Assembly (NCBI GenBank): GCA_016714005.1
Contig: JADJOA010000002.1
Span: 124,001 to 188,000 of the forward strand
Source: Bacteroidota bacterium
GTDB lineage: Bacteria; Bacteroidota; Bacteroidia; AKYH767-A; OLB10
Direction: 5' to 3'
DNA: 64,000 bases
In this document: positions 31,417 through 44,728 of the stretch, piece by piece
Position numbering within the stretch: the first letter of the stretch is position 1
Layout of the letters: the number at the start of each line of letters is the position of its first letter
Translations under genes and position numbers: made by a program
The notes under the pieces: model-generated
Seen by the model: the letters and a program-made list of their open reading frames with translations, nothing else
Database searches by the model: none
Told to the model about the DNA's origin: nothing

Positions 31417-32954
31417 CTATCCTGCCCAGCCTTCCCTATCCAAACTTCGAAATTGAATTGCTTCTGCAAGATGCTCGGTTTTAATTTCGGTGCTATCTGC
31501 TAAATCGGCAATTGTACGCGATACTTTTAAAATTCTGTCGTAAGCACGCGCACTCAACCCAAGTTTTTCCATTGCTGTTTTAAGAAGTTGGGTTCCCTCA
31601 TCAGAAATTCTACAGATGTTGCGTAGTTGGCTACTATGCATTTGCGCATTGCAATATATGCCTTCCGCATCTTTAAATCTTTCTTCCTGTATATTTCGCG
31701 CCTTAACAACACGCTCGCGTATGTTACTACTTTTTTCCTGCTGCACTTCTTTAGTTAGTTCGTTAAAGGCAACGGGTGTAACTTCCACATGTAAGTCAAT
31801 TCGGTCTAGCAGGGGCCCCGAAATTTTGTTGAGGTATTTTGAACGACACCAGGCGCACAAACACATTCCTTCTCTGGATGATTATAATAACCGCAAGGGC
31901 ACGGATTCATACTTGCCACCAACATAAAAGAAGCGGGATATTCAACTGCAAACTTAGCCCGCGAAATGGTAACACGTCTCTCCTCAAGAGGTTGCCGCAT
32001 AACTTCAAGCACTGTTCTTTTAAATTCAGGTAGCTCGTCTAAAAATAAAACCCCATTGTGTGCCAGGGAAATTTCACCAGGCTGCGGAACACCACCACCT
32101 CCTACCAAAGCAACATCACTAATGGTATGGTGGGGAGACCTGAAAGGGCGCACCGAGATTAGGGATGCTTGTTTTCCCATTTTACCCGCAACCGAATGTA
32201 TTTTAGTTGTCTCTAAAGCTTCGTGTAAAGTAAGCGGTGGGAGTATTGTTGGAAGTCTCTTGGCAAGCATGGTTTTGCCTGCACCAGGGGGTCCTATTAA
32301 AATAACATTATGCCCACCGGCAGCAGCAATTTCAAGTGCCCGTTTAATATTAATTTGGCCTTTAACATCATTAAAATCAAATTCATGGTTAGCCTGGGCG
32401 TTGTAAAACTCCTCTCTTGTATTTACAATTTCTCTTTCAAGGGTTGCTTCTCCTGTAAAAAATTTTATTACCTCAGTAATATTTTGGGCTCCATAAACTT
32501 CTAAATCAGAAACAATAGCTGCCTCCCTGGCATTTTCTTTTGGTAAAACAAACCCTTTAAAGCCTTGTTTGCGTGCTTCTATATCAATTGGTAAGGCTCC
32601 CTTCATAGGCTGCAATCCTCCATCAAGCGAAAGCTCTCCCATTATTATAAACTTATCTATCTCGGATGCAACAATTTGCTCCGAAGCTGAAAGTACTCCC
32701 ATTGCAATCGTTAAATCGTAGGATGCTCCTTCTTTACGTATATCGGCAGGCGCCATGTTTACAACCACTTTTTTGCCGGGCATTTTAAATCCGGTATTTT
32801 TTAGTGCTGTTTCTATTCTGTGTAAGCTTTCTTTAACAGCATTATCTGGTAATCCCACCAAAAAAAATTTGGAGCCTTGCCCTACAAATGTCTCTACGGT
32901 AATAGTAGTGGCATTAATTCAGTAAACTGCGCTTCCAAAGGTTTTTATTAGCAT
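31417..32954 (-). CDS. comM: YifB/ComM-family Mg-chelatase-like AAA ATPase (one frameshift, one in-frame stop)
   Basis: About 512 residues. In Vibrio and others ComM is a hexameric helicase that helps integrate transforming DNA. Order: N-terminal Lon-like domain (TFVGQGSKFFLVGLPDNAVKES), AAA core with Walker A GPPGAGKTMLAKRLP and Walker B VLFLDELPEF, a cysteine segment CPCGYYNHPEKECVC, and the C-terminal GPLLDRIDLHVEV...GLSARAYDRILKVSRTIADL. Near 31850 an A is missing (CVCAPGVVQKYLNKISG). At 32919-32921 TGA replaces the conserved Gly of FGSAVYG, in the same frame on both sides. The start is ATG at 32954 (MLIKTFGSAVY). Confidence 0.9.
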
Positions 32955-33037
32955 AAATGGCTTAGTTTGGTTAGTAAATATTGTTTTTAATAAGCCTGAT
33001 AATGAATTTTAGTTCTAAAATTTTTACTTGTAACGCC

Positions 33038-33859
33038 CTAACCCAAAGACTCAAACACATTACCACTAATGCTTGAAACACTTTTTGTATTTATACAAAG
33101 TACAGGGATTTGCGATTCGTTGGCAACAATTTTTTGTTCATCCACGCCCATCATATAATCTGTAATATTTGTTTCAGGATCAATACTTGTAACAATTAAA
33201 TCAGCATCAATTTTATTGGCTTCATTAAGAATTATGTTGTATTTCAACTTTTCAAAAGTATCATCCAAAACTTTAAATGAAATACTATTTTCTTCAAAAA
33301 ATCTTTGAAGAATAAAAAAATTATTCTCAATTCTTCTTTGCAAAAAATCATCCTCACTCCTTTGCCTGAATAGGTGCAATACAGATTTAAATTGTGTAGC
33401 CAGTTGTCCCAGAAATGGAAGCAATTGTTTTCCTTCCTTAGTAAAATCTACAGGAACTAAAACGTTGCTAATATTACGCCAGGGCTTATTTTGGATTACA
33501 ATATAAGGAGTATGAGAATTAGTTATAACTCTCATAGCGCGGCTGCCAATTATATGCTGCATTCCTTTAATCCCGTGTGTAGCCATAATTATCAAATATG
33601 CCTCCATTTCCTTCGCTGCTTCACCAATACAGTCAAATATATTTCCGGTTTCAACTTTAATACTTATTTGTACTGATGTTGATTGCTGATATTTTGAGGC
33701 AATATCCGTCAGTTTAGCTTGTGCTTTTGCAGTTTCCTTTTCTGATTCGACAACATGGAAAAGGGTAATTCCAAAAGCGCCTCCTTTTGTAAATTCAACG
33801 GCATACTTTAATGCATTTTCAGTTACCGAAGTAAAATCAATAGGTATTAATATTTGCAT
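33038..33859 (-). CDS. Tandem universal stress protein (two UspA domains)
   Basis: 273 residues. The first domain (1 to about 145) begins MQILIPIDFTSVTENALKYAVEF and ends with the nucleotide-binding-type GIKGMQHIIGSRAMRVITNSHTPYIVI (G-x2-G-x9-G-S/T pattern). The second (about 146-273) begins NVLVPVDFTKEGKQLLPFL and is more diverged, ending in NESQIPVLCINTK without an obvious ATP loop. Fused pairs are common in Bacteroidota. Role in stress response is by family only. Confidence 0.88.
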   Translation of the reverse strand: MQILIPIDFTSVTENALKYAVEFTKGGAFGITLFHVVESEKETAKAQAKLTDIASKYQQSTSVQISIKVETGNIFDCIGEAAKEMEAYLIIMATHGIKGMQHIIGSRAMRVITNSHTPYIVIQNKPWRNISNVLVPVDFTKEGKQLLPFLGQLATQFKSVLHLFRQRSEDDFLQRRIENNFFILQRFFEENSISFKVLDDTFEKLKYNIILNEANKIDADLIVTSIDPETNITDYMMGVDEQKIVANESQIPVLCINTKSVSSISGNVFESLG

Positions 33860-33929
33860 CGTTAGATTTTTGTGCGAATTTAATGAAAGAGATAAACAAG
33901 TTCAGCTAAAAAAATTGAAATACCCTTGA

Positions 33930-33968
33930 TAAAAAAAACAGGACCACTCCAAAGAGTAGCCCTGTTTA
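33930..33968 (-). terminator. Terminator of the giant T9SS gene
   Basis: On the minus strand AAACAGGGCTACTC pairs with GAGTGGTCCTGTTT (small internal mismatches), followed by a T run. It lies about 35 bases past the corrected stop codon. Confidence 0.85.
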
Positions 33969-34001
33969 CATTTATTAATACTGATTAGTTTACTTAGAAT
34001 T

Positions 34002-37000
34002 TTACTGCACCACCAGTCTTACCTGTTGTTTGGCACTGTTTGACCTTACCTCTACCATGTAAACCCCTTTGCTGAGTTGGCTTACTTCTATCACGCTTTG
34101 GTTCTCGCCTTCTTGTGCATTCATCCCGCTGCTGTAAAACTATTCTGCCGCTTACATCTTTCATCTCTATGCTCACTTCTTCTGCCTGCTCTGCATGATA
34201 GCTTACCGTTACTTTGTCATCTGCAGGGTTAGGGTACAGGTGGATTTGGGCGGTAGGTGCTGTTTCTGTTATTTCTACTGCCTCTCTGCAGCTTGGACTC
34301 GCACTGTATGTTCTTGTTGCCGCTCCGCAGGCATTGCTCGCTGTTAAGCTTACTGTTGCATTGCCTGTGTTCCAGTCAACCGTATAGGTACCCGTACCTT
34401 GTCCGCTTACATACACTGCCGCTGCTGACGGTAACACTGTCCAGTTTAAGCTGTATACGCCTGTTACGCCCGTTAAGCTCGAGCTGAATTGTATGCCCGC
34501 TTCGTTGTTGCACCATACTGCAGGGTTCGCTGTTATTACGCTTGGCGTGTTGGGCGTGCCTTTTACTGTTATTGTTCTGGCTGTGCTTGTACCACATCCA
34601 TTGCTAGCTGTTACACTTACAGTACCCGTACTAAACGTACCAAACGATATGCTTACGCTATTGCTGCCCTTGGCCTGATACTACTGTGCCATTGCTTGCA
34701 CTCCACGTAAACGTAGCGCCTGCCTGTGGCGGACACTGGTAGCTTACTGTTTGTCCGCACACGCCATTGCTTATACCTGTTATGCTCGATGGTACGCCCG
34801 GGCTGCCTATAGCTATCGTTTTAGTGCGCGCTGCTGAGGTTACTCCGCATACGTTGGTGTATGTTACGCTTATATTACCGTTTAAGAACCCACTGTTAAA
34901 GGTTACTGTTATGCTGTTGCTCGTGCTTGACCCGCTGGCATTGGCTGGCAGTGTCCAGTTGTATGTGCCGGCTCCTGCATTAGGTACGCTGTACGTTTGG
35001 CTCGTGTTTGGACATACGCTGAACACTCCGCTCATTACGCCTATGGCCGATGGACTCGTGCTTACTGCCAAACATTTGGGCGCGCTGCTTACGCAACTGG
35101 CATTGGCCGTTACGCATATGCTGCCGCTTGTATAACCAACAGGCAATACTGCCGTTACGCTCGTGCTTGTGGTCGTATATGGACTCGCATTACCGTTAAA
35201 CGTGGTGCCCACAGGACCTGTCCAGGTGTAGTTCTGTGCACCTACTATGGGTGCATTTGTAACTGTATACACTGCACTGCCCCCTGCACATACTTCTGTT
35301 GATCCGCTTAGTGTCGGGCTCGATAACGTGCCTCTCACCCATTGTACTTTACGCGTTGAACCTCCGCAGCCATTGGCCGCCTGTACGCCTATGTAATAAC
35401 CAGAGGCTCCCCTGACAAGGATCCAAAGGTAATATTAGCATTTGGTGTGCTGTTGGTATACGTATTGCCAGCTCCGTTAAAGTCTGTGCCGCTTGGACCA
35501 TCCCATATATACTTTGTCGTTCCGCCTGATACTACAGGTACATTTATATTATTTACTACTGTGCCATTGCACGCAAACTGCGGCAAATTGTTTATCGGTG
35601 GCACTACTACGCTTGATGTTGGCGGAGATGTGCTTATGGCCCTACGTTAAATGTATTGGTTGTTGAACATCCATTACCATCTGTTACTGTTATGGCATAC
35701 GGGCCAAAGCATACTGCTATGGGGCCTAAACCCCTGGTTTAAGCTGAAGTCCCCATCGGTGTTAAAGTGTGAGCCATTGTCATATAAATATGTGCCTGCT
35801 CCGGTGCCGCCTGTGGCTGATGCCAGTATCGCTCCATCGCAGATGTTGCTCGTGCCCCAGCAGCTTACGTTTGTTACTGTGCCGCCTAATGTTGGGCTTG
35901 GATTAACACTTACAGTTACATTTCCACTAGCTATGCACCCAAACTGGTTGGTTAATACAACTGTGTATAAACCGGCATTGCCTGTGCAGAGTTGGCTGTT
36001 ACCGTTGGTGTTTGTTGGCTGCTGGTAAATGCTATAGTTGCATTTGTTGTCCAGCTGTATGTGGTCGTCTGGCCCGCTGCTGCGTTGTTTGCGCTCAATG
36101 CTAATGGTAAGCCGCACACCGTCTCCGTTGGGTTACCTCCCTGGACTACTGGAGTGGGAATTGGGTTGACTGTTACAGGAACTGTTTGTGTAGCTGGACA
36201 GCCAGAAGTTGGTGTAACAGTAACACTATACATTTGTGGAGAAGTCACTGCCTGTGCAACAGGATTAGCAATATTGGTAGCGCTTAAGTAAGTTGAATTA
36301 GTGCTCCAGTCAAAAGTGTATCCACCAGGAGTAACACCACCACTAATTGTTACATTATAATCTTCTACCTCGCCATACGTGTAAGAATTACATGGATCAA
36401 TACTTGTTGTATTAAATACATTTCTCACCCTCATTCTTGTAGCACCATTTAAAGCACCTGCAGGTACTGTAAATCCAATGGAGAAGGAGAGAGTTGACTG
36501 TTCACCTAATTTTTCAGATGCTTCGAATATTCCATTCTGGTTGTAATCTATCCAAACAGCAACACCCTCAGTGCCTCCGTTATTTATTGTACCAGTAACA
36601 GTATATGCGCTGTTTGCCGTCAGGTTTGTATTTAATGCGCTATAATACGTGTTATAAGGAGAAGCTGATGCTCCGGTAGTGTTATTAATAGTTCCTAATG
36701 TAACATTAGTGATATAATCATTTGCACCGGTACCAGTTGTATATGCAGCCTGACAATAAGGGCTTGCAGAGTTAACCACAGCATTCAATTGAACATTATC
36801 ACCTGAACAAACAGCATTAGGAGTTGCTGTAACTGTTACGTTTGGAGCAGCAATAGTTGATACACTTGCTGTACCTGTATTAGTACATCCACTGCCGGCT
36901 GTAGAAACTGTGTATGAATTTGAACCTGCTGTAGGCGCTTTAAAATAAACAGTTGCTTGATTGTCGGTAACTGTTAATGGAATGGTAGCTGCTGCATCTG

Positions 37001-40000
37001 AATATAAGTTGGTAACAGGTGACCATGTATAACTACTATAGGCATTAGGGCTTGATGCTGTTAAAGCCTGAATAGCGGTAGCACATAAACCGGTGGTATT
37101 TGCCGGTGTTACTGAAACCAAGAATGAGGGGTTAGCATTAACCACAACAGCAGTTCTGTTACCAAAACCGGCAGGGCATGAAGTAGTAATACTCCAATTA
37201 AGTGCAGACCCATACATTGATGTACTTGTTGCACCTGTAGCCGAAGTAGAACCTCCTACTATCGAGAATACACCACCCAAACTCATGTAGGAAGAAGCAT
37301 AGCTGCCTGTATAAGAACTATAATAGTTGCATGAAGCAGTACCACCTGTTGTAAGCTGGTAATTTCCAGAACCCGGAACAATCAAGTTAACAGGCAGGTT
37401 AATAAAGTTCCCAACCTGACCAGCAGTAATAGTTGTACTGTAAGATTGAATATTAGAAGTTGATAAAGCATTTTGCAACGAGATAGTTAAGGAACCTGCA
37501 ACACTAGGGTACACTTTAATACTATCAATACGGATACTTGCAGAGGTATTAAAGCGTGATGCTATACCTGATCCGGCAGTAACACTACCCAAAATATTCC
37601 CAAAGGATGTTTCACCGCCATTGTCGAAATGGTTTGTATACAATGTTGTAACTGGCTCAACGTAATATGTTTTTGGAAGAGATGTTGGAGAAACAGTGTA
37701 ACTATTTCCTGTAAACAATGGTGATCCACCAGTAGCAACATCATACCAAACAGGTGTTGTATTTGCACCTGGTGTAGCAGTTAATGTAACGTTATCACCT
37801 ATACAGTTAATTTGTTGAGGAGTATTGGTTGAAGAAATCGAACCAATATTAACTGTTACCAATACAGGTGTAGAGGTTACAGCTGAAGCACTTGGGCAGG
37901 TAAAAGTACAGCGGTAATATTTACTTGAAGTAAGTGAACCGGTACTATACGTTTCCGTATTATTTGTTCCTGCTGCTGGGCTATATGGGCCTCAATAGAT
38001 GTTGCTTCTTCCCATAAAAACACTGCACCCGGAACAGAAACACTCGTAACTAAATCAGTACTGCTTCCTGCACAAATGGTAGTATTATATCCAGGAGCAG
38101 CAACTGTATTAGCAGATGATGGTGATGGGCTTGTTCCAATAACTGCATTTCCTGTATTGGCAAAACATGAAGGGTTTGAAGGGTTACGTACCCATACTGG
38201 ATAAGTACCAGCAGCAAGACCTGTATATGAATTATTTGTTGACCATGTACCATCGGTACCAGTTGTACTATTTATACTGTACTCATAAGAAGGATTATAT
38301 CGAATATTCAGGTCATCAATGGCATGTAATTCGTTTGAGCCGCCTGTACGCGAAGTAAATGAATGAATCCAATTGCTTTTATTAGCTGTTAAGTAAGCAG
38401 CAGGTAATTGAATATGATCAAATATTACCTCGTTATTTACGCTAACAGTTACCAAACCGTTTTGAGTAATGGTAATGGAAACAGGAGCATCTATCAAACA
38501 TTGCCATGATGAGCCGTATTTAAACGCCAGAACACCTGCATCAGTAGGACCTTGACCGGCCACCAAACTATTATACATTAAGTAGATACCCGGTGTGTTA
38601 CTGGCTGTATTGGCTGTTGCATCAAAAGCCAGTTTAATACCGGTACCTGAACCTCCTTCACCAAGACCTCCTGTGGTTACAGTGCCTTGAGTGACATCAC
38701 CACCATAGCTCCAGCATAATCCGTCTGCGCCTAATATATTAAATGCAAATCCACGTGGGGCGGTTGACAACTTAAAGTCAACTTGAAGATTATTAGAATT
38801 AATAGCTCCCGGATTTCTTACTAAGAAAGCTCCCGTTTGGCTGTTTGCTTGTGGCGTAATTCTACATTGTCCCGCAGTAATGGTTGCATTTCCATAAACT
38901 GCATCAAAACCAGCACCCTGAGCACCAACGTTAAAATTATTAAAGTACCAGGTGCTATAGTTATTTTGACCTTCGGGATAAACTTTTAACGTTCCATTAT
39001 CTCCGCAATTGGCATCTGTAGCAACCTTTAAAGAAGTGTACCCAACAAAATAAGTTGGAGAAGCTACAGCATAAGAACTGGGACATAGTGTATTACTACC
39101 CTTAGCAGTAAAAACATAGTTGCCATTAGCGGCAGGAGTAGCAGGGTGTATAATCATCATTACTTAAAGCATTGGTTGTAGATTGAAGCAGTGTTGTACC
39201 AGCCTGATCGTACCAATTATAAACCCATTGCCCAGCTCCAATAGTACCATTATTGTTTAGCGTAAAGGTAATTGGTGTTCCTGGTGCGCAATTAGTTGAT
39301 GGAGCATAAGAATAAGTTAATACGTTAGGTACAACCGGAGTAGTTATTACATTTAAAGTAACCGATGAAGCCGATGTACATCCGTTTGCTCCTGTACCTG
39401 TTACTGTGTATATCCAGGTTGGAGATGCAACGGTTGCCGGAGGTGCTCCTGTTCCGGATGCCAAAGTTGCCGTTGGTCTTGAGCTAACGGTAGCTAAATT
39501 GTTTCTTGTTGTTAATAAAGAAACAATAGGATAACCTGATGTACCCGGATTTACTGTCCATAAATAACTTAAAGCACCAGTTGCCGATAAATCCACATTA
39601 GCTCCGCTGCACACACTAGTGCCTGTTGTTGGTGTAACTGTTAAAACAGGGGCTGGAAGTATATCAGCAAAAACAGAATTTGAAGTAGTGGTTCCAACAC
39701 CAAATGAACAACCAATTTCACATTGATAATACATTGATGTATTAATTATTGCAGTGGTATAGCTGATAGCATTTGCGCCAGTACCTCCGGTTACATTTAC
39801 AAACGAGCCGGTAAACCGGTTGTTGACTCCTGCCACTGGTAAGTATATCCGGGAGTAGCAGTAAATCCGGAAAGATTAATAGTTTTAGTAACGTTACCAC
39901 AAACCTGGCCCGGTACGGTTAAAGTAGCCGTTGCTGAAGCCGGGGGGCCTACGCAAAAGAATCCAAGAAAGTTTCCTGCATCGGCACCAATATCATCAGG

Positions 40001-43000
40001 TGTTAAACCTGAGCGAAGTTGTGAATCAAAATCATCGGTTACTGAAGCTAAGTTAGTTCCATTTTGCTCAATAATGGTTATACTAGTTGGGTGAATATGC
40101 AAATCAACTGTTGCTGCAGATCCTGTTGGGTCAATAAATTGTGGATCACCTGTCTGGCTGGTAACATCTCCGCTAAACCAACCTGAGGCATAAGACGCTA
40201 CATCAGCCGTACCGTTAAAAGCAAAAACATAACCTGTGCCAGTACCAAAATAATCATTGTAGTTTATGTTAAGATTTGTGGCGTTAGCTAAATAAACAGA
40301 ATAGTGTTTTGCAGTACCTGCGGCATTGGAGCGATTGTTTTGAAAAATGTTATTCTTAACATCCAAAGTTGCAGCTCCCGTTTTTTGCAAACAGAATGAG
40401 TTTATGGTAGATGTTAAAACACCCGTACCACCTATATATATGCTATTGTTATAAATATTAAAGGTACCTGAATTAGGAGAAATACCACGTGCCATGATAC
40501 CTGCAGTAACACTGTTTCCATTTTCATCTATACCCAAACGAATCATGTTATTCTTAACAGTTGCTGTACCGTTTCCTAAATCCATACCTGAAATGTAGGC
40601 AGCAGTACTGGTGTTATTGGCAATTGAAAAGGAATGAATAAAGTTTTTCTCTATCACATTTGTTCCGGAAGTAGGTGCTGTAAAATTAATAGCCTGAATA
40701 CCGGAAGCTGTTACAGACGTTGCATTTGTTAACTTCAAACTATGTATGGTATTACCACTAATAGTTACCGGGGCTGTTGTGGAAGTACAGTTTATTCCAA
40801 GAACAGCTGAATTAGCACCGCCACCCGTAGTTTGAGTTGCTGAAGTCAGGTTTTTAATGGTATTACCAGTAATAGAACTTGATCCTGCTGTTAAGGAAAT
40901 TCCAGTAACAGTATTTCCCTGAGTTCCGCCTATTACGGTACTCATGTTTAAATTAGAAATTGTATTTCCGCTTACTGTGTTAGTTCCACCGCTTACAAAA
41001 ATACCTCTCATAGCCTGAGCACTAACACTTGATGTAGTAACAAGAGGCATATTGATGCTATTTGCTAAGGTGTTGCTTCCAAGTGTTTTATTTGAAACGG
41101 TGTTTGTTCCGGCAGTAACGCTTATACCTGCAAAACCGCACACCGTAGTAGCCGATGATGAACAATTAATACCTGAAATAATATTATTAGAGATATTAAC
41201 CGAGGCTGCTCCTGTTGTTCTTATTCCCATAAAACCACCTAATGAACCTGTAGTATTATATGAAATGGCTCCGTTGGTTGTGGTGGAACCTATTGTGTTA
41301 GCTGTTGTAGTTCCAATATTAACATTTCCTCCGGCAATTAAAATACCTACAAACGATGTGGCTGATGTACTTGCTGTTGTCATGCTAATGTTAGTAATAG
41401 TATTTCCCTGAACGGAACTTGTAGTTCCTGTGCCGGGCAAGTGGTCGAAAGCTGTAAACAACCATGATGATGTTCCTGTCATGGTCATGGTACCAGTTCC
41501 AGCTGAATTTGCTCCTCCAATATAATTTCCGGTTGTTACAAATCCACTTCCATTAACTCCAGGACCGGGAGACATCCACATGCCTTTTACTGTTTGTGTT
41601 CCTGTATATGTTCTTGTTCCGGTTTGATAAATTCTGTTGTTGGTTACAGTATAATTGTTACAACCAAACGAAACATTGATACCTGCTGATGCGGTAGCCG
41701 CAAGGAAAAAGTCAAAAACATTATTGTTGTCAATAGTATTGTTATCATTGTTAGCAGCAGAACCGGCAGTAGTTGCATTATAAGAGTAAAAGCCAACTCC
41801 TAAATTTCCACCTGATGTAATACTGTGTATATCACAAAAAGAAATGGTATTGTTATCATTTCCATTTATTCCGGTAGTTGTGCCTATAGCAATTACTCCG
41901 GGTATTGTACTTCCGGCAACAGCTGTAGATGTATTATTAGATCCGTTAGCATTAGATGCTCGCGCATCTAAATAAGTTAAAGTGTTATTTGATGCTTCGT
42001 TTCTTAATAATACAGCTTGGCCTGTTGTACTACTGTTTTCAATTAATAGGTATTTATTTATACCTACACCTCCTGGTCGTCCATCAATGGTAACAAACTT
42101 GGCACCGTTCATATCAATGGTGGCGGTGGCATTATTACTTGTTATTGTTATTGCTGAAGCGGCTGTAGCCTCAGGACGAATGGTTAATGTATTGGTTGCA
42201 GTAATACATGCATCATAAGACATAGTAATTGGATAAGTTTCACCGGCACCTGTATAAGCGCTTTCCATTTCTATTACCAATGGAGCAGAAATACCCGTAG
42301 CAGCTATAGCAGCTATAGCACCACCTGCACCAGATAATGTTGGGTATGTTCCCGTTGGACCAACAGTTATGGGTGATACAATGGTACCACAGGCATTGGT
42401 GGATGCAGTACCTGAATTTTGCCCGGCATTAATTGAAGTATTATACATCGGACCAGGAAAACAGGTACCACTATTGTAACTATAAACATAATAATCATAA
42501 GCGGTGCCTCCGGTTAATCCTGCGTTATTGAAAGTGGTTGCAGCACCTACGGAAACTACCGTACCAAGCCCAAGAGAAGCACCAACTGTATAAGTTGTTA
42601 AATCAACGGGATTAGTTGTTGATGCGCCATTAGGATAACGAACAACCAGATAACCGCTTGGAGAACCTGACGCAGCTGTAAAGGAACCATTTATTTGAGA
42701 TGTTGAAACAGGCGTTAGGGTTAAAGCAGTTGGTTGATCGGATGGTGTTGAGCAGGGAGGAAGCGGGTCAAAGCGCCAGCCATTGCCATTACCAGGCCAA
42801 ACGGTTGAAGTAGATGTAGAATTTTGTAATCCGTTTATTGCATTAATATAATTATTGGTTCCGCTGGTAGCATTTTCAATACCAATTGCTGCACCAAATG
42901 CAGTCGTTCCGTTAGTTGAACCATAAAGGAATTCAATACGGCCAGGCGTAGCCGAAGCAGGCCCATGAATAGCTACCTGAAATCTAATAAGATTGGCAGT

Positions 43001-43531
43001 AGTTACGTTAAAGCCACTGCCAACAGCCTGGTCCCACTGAAAGGTGTAAACTCCAGTACCTGTTAATCCATGACGCATACTACCAACTCCTCCGGGGCTA
43101 GGAAAATTTGCACCCATATCTTTAAACCAAACCCCAATCGTGTTGTTGGGAACAGTACTCGTAAACATATTGCTTGCGGTTCTTCCATTACTAGCTGAAA
43201 CGCTTAACTGATCTCCCATTCCAATCCAGCCATTGGTACAAAAAGTAACCTGTGTAAATGGGTTTCCCATGTAGGTGAAAGTGAATGGAAGGGTAACAAG
43301 AGCTGCCCCGTCATCCTGATTATTACTCATACTGACTGACAAGCCGGCATTGGTATTGATTACTGTAATACCTCCTCCACTTAATTGCGTATAGGTACCT
43401 CCGGTAGTTGGAGTCCAACCATAAGGAACTTGCGCATTAGCACCTACTACCGTAAGCACCATTACAGCAATTAAAATTGCTGTAGCTTTCCACCATTGGA
43501 AAGTCTCTTTTACATAGTTTGATTTTATCAT
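34002..43531 (-). CDS. Giant modular T9SS surface protein, about 3,180 residues (about eight frameshifts)
   Basis: The successive minus-strand pieces join without gaps when read across breaks near 39832, 39165, 37983, 35998, 35720, 35410, 34672 and 34135. Order: signal peptide (MIKSNYVKETFQWWKATAIL...ANAQ); a beta-sandwich region (to about 42760); a fibronectin-like domain (about 42750-42390); a long Asn/Thr/Gly-rich parallel beta-helix (about 42350-40030; NNNVFDF, VTNNRIYQTG, ISGNTIHSL rungs); Ig-like domains. Next come an L-type-lectin-like domain (about 38980-38270; FTSRTGGSNELHAIDDLNI), a GEVED domain (about 36770-36340; VWIDYNQNGIFEASEKLGE ... YGEVEDYNV), many Ig/PKD-like domains, and a sorting domain (YPNPADDKVTVSYHAEQ ... 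LSKGVYMVEVRSNSAKQQVRLVVQ). The stop is at 34002-34004. Likely a surface adhesin that binds glycans; this is inferred. Confidence 0.82.
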
Positions 43532-43642
43532 TTTGATTTAGATTGATTTGTTAAAGATTGTATTGTAAATTTCAGGAATTACTTAGTTATATCTCCTCGG
43601 TTTCGGACGGTAAATTAATTGGATTACAATTTTATATCCTAT

Positions 43643-43657
43643 CCCTAATGTTAGGGG
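43643..43657 (-). promoter_or_regulatory. Palindromic motif upstream of the giant T9SS gene
   Basis: CCCTAATGTTAGGGG, 112 bases before the start codon. A nearly identical site (CCCTAACTTTAGGGG) lies about the same distance upstream of another T9SS gene at 48625. Candidate binding site for a dimeric regulator; inference from shared sequence and position. Confidence 0.5.
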
Positions 43658-43776
43658 TAAATTTATTTGTTAATAATTTTATGTCACAAATATGATCCCA
43701 ATCAAATTGATGTCTTGATACTGGGGCTAAATTTTATGTCGTTACTGTTTATAAATTTGTACAAACATTTTCAGGT

Positions 43777-44702
43777 TTGAGAATTTACAACTCGCTTAAA
43801 GAATTGAGCCGCTTAAAAAATGCTGTGGTTACTATTGGCACTTTTGATGGCGTACACAAAGGGCATAAAAAAATAATTTCGAGACTTAAAGAAATTGGTA
43901 CGCAAACTGGTGGCGAAACCTGCTTGCTTACTTTTTTTCCGCACCCGCGTATGGTGCTTTTCCCCGATGATCATGGTTTGCAACTTCTAAATACTATTCA
44001 AGAAAAAACAGAACTTTTTAAAGAGTATGGAATACAGCATTTAATCATCCACCCTTTTCAAAAGAATTTTCGCGCACAAGTTCTACGGAATTTGTCAGGG
44101 ATATTTTGGTAAACACCATTGGCACAAAAAATCTGGTAATTGGTTACGATCATCACTTTGGCAGAAACCGCGAAGGCTCGTTTGCTGAACTGAGCGACTT
44201 ATCTCAGGTTTATAATTTTGATGTTGAACAAATACCCGAAGAAGATGTAAATGATATTGCCGTAAGCTCCACCAAAATAAGAAATGCATTATTAACCGGT
44301 GATATTAATACTGCAACCGATTTTCTTGGTTACCATTATCCATTGAGCGGAACTGTTGTTCATGGCAAAAAAATTGGCAATACCATTGGTTTTCCTACAG
44401 CAAATATTTTGGTTGAGGAAAGCTATAAACTCATTCCATCACACGGTGTTTATGCTGTAGATGTAAAAATTGAAGGCGATACAAATACATACAAAGGTGC
44501 ACTTAACATTGGCACCCGTCCTACTTTCGACAATGGCGAAACATCTGTAGAAGTTTTTATTCTGAAATTTAACAGTAACATCTATTCAAAAAAAATTACT
44601 GTCCTTTTTAAAGAGAAGATACGTGATGAAAAAAAATTTAATTCGGTTGATGAATTGATTGTTGCCATGCAAAAGGATATTGCTTTTGTTACACAACTTT
44701 AA
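43777..44702 (+). CDS. ribF: Bifunctional riboflavin kinase / FAD synthetase (one frameshift)
   Basis: Makes FMN then FAD from riboflavin. About 308 residues. The N-terminal FAD synthetase domain shows TIGTFDGVHKGHKKII, LTFFPHPRMVL and, after a break near 44075-44100, GYDHHFGRNREGSF with VSSTKIRNALLTGD. The C-terminal riboflavin kinase domain shows GKKIGNTIGFPTANI and NIGTRPTFDNGETSVEVFIL. The apparent start is TTG at 43777 (LRIYNSLKELSRLKNAVVTIG); an ATG lost to a consensus error is possible. It lies 26 bases before dapB. Confidence 0.94.
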
Positions 44703-44728
44703 AATTAAACTTTACAAAAAACCACTCC

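Noticed and set aside
32919..32921. TGA read as glycine (alternative genetic code)
   Set aside because: Only one such case is seen, other genes use TGA as a normal stop (for example pdhC), and two other in-frame stops are TAA. A base error is simpler.
41052..41411. Plus-strand open frames opposite the giant T9SS gene
   Set aside because: They mirror the Thr/Asn/Gly-rich repeats of the minus-strand protein and give only Val/Pro/Leu-rich low-complexity translations.
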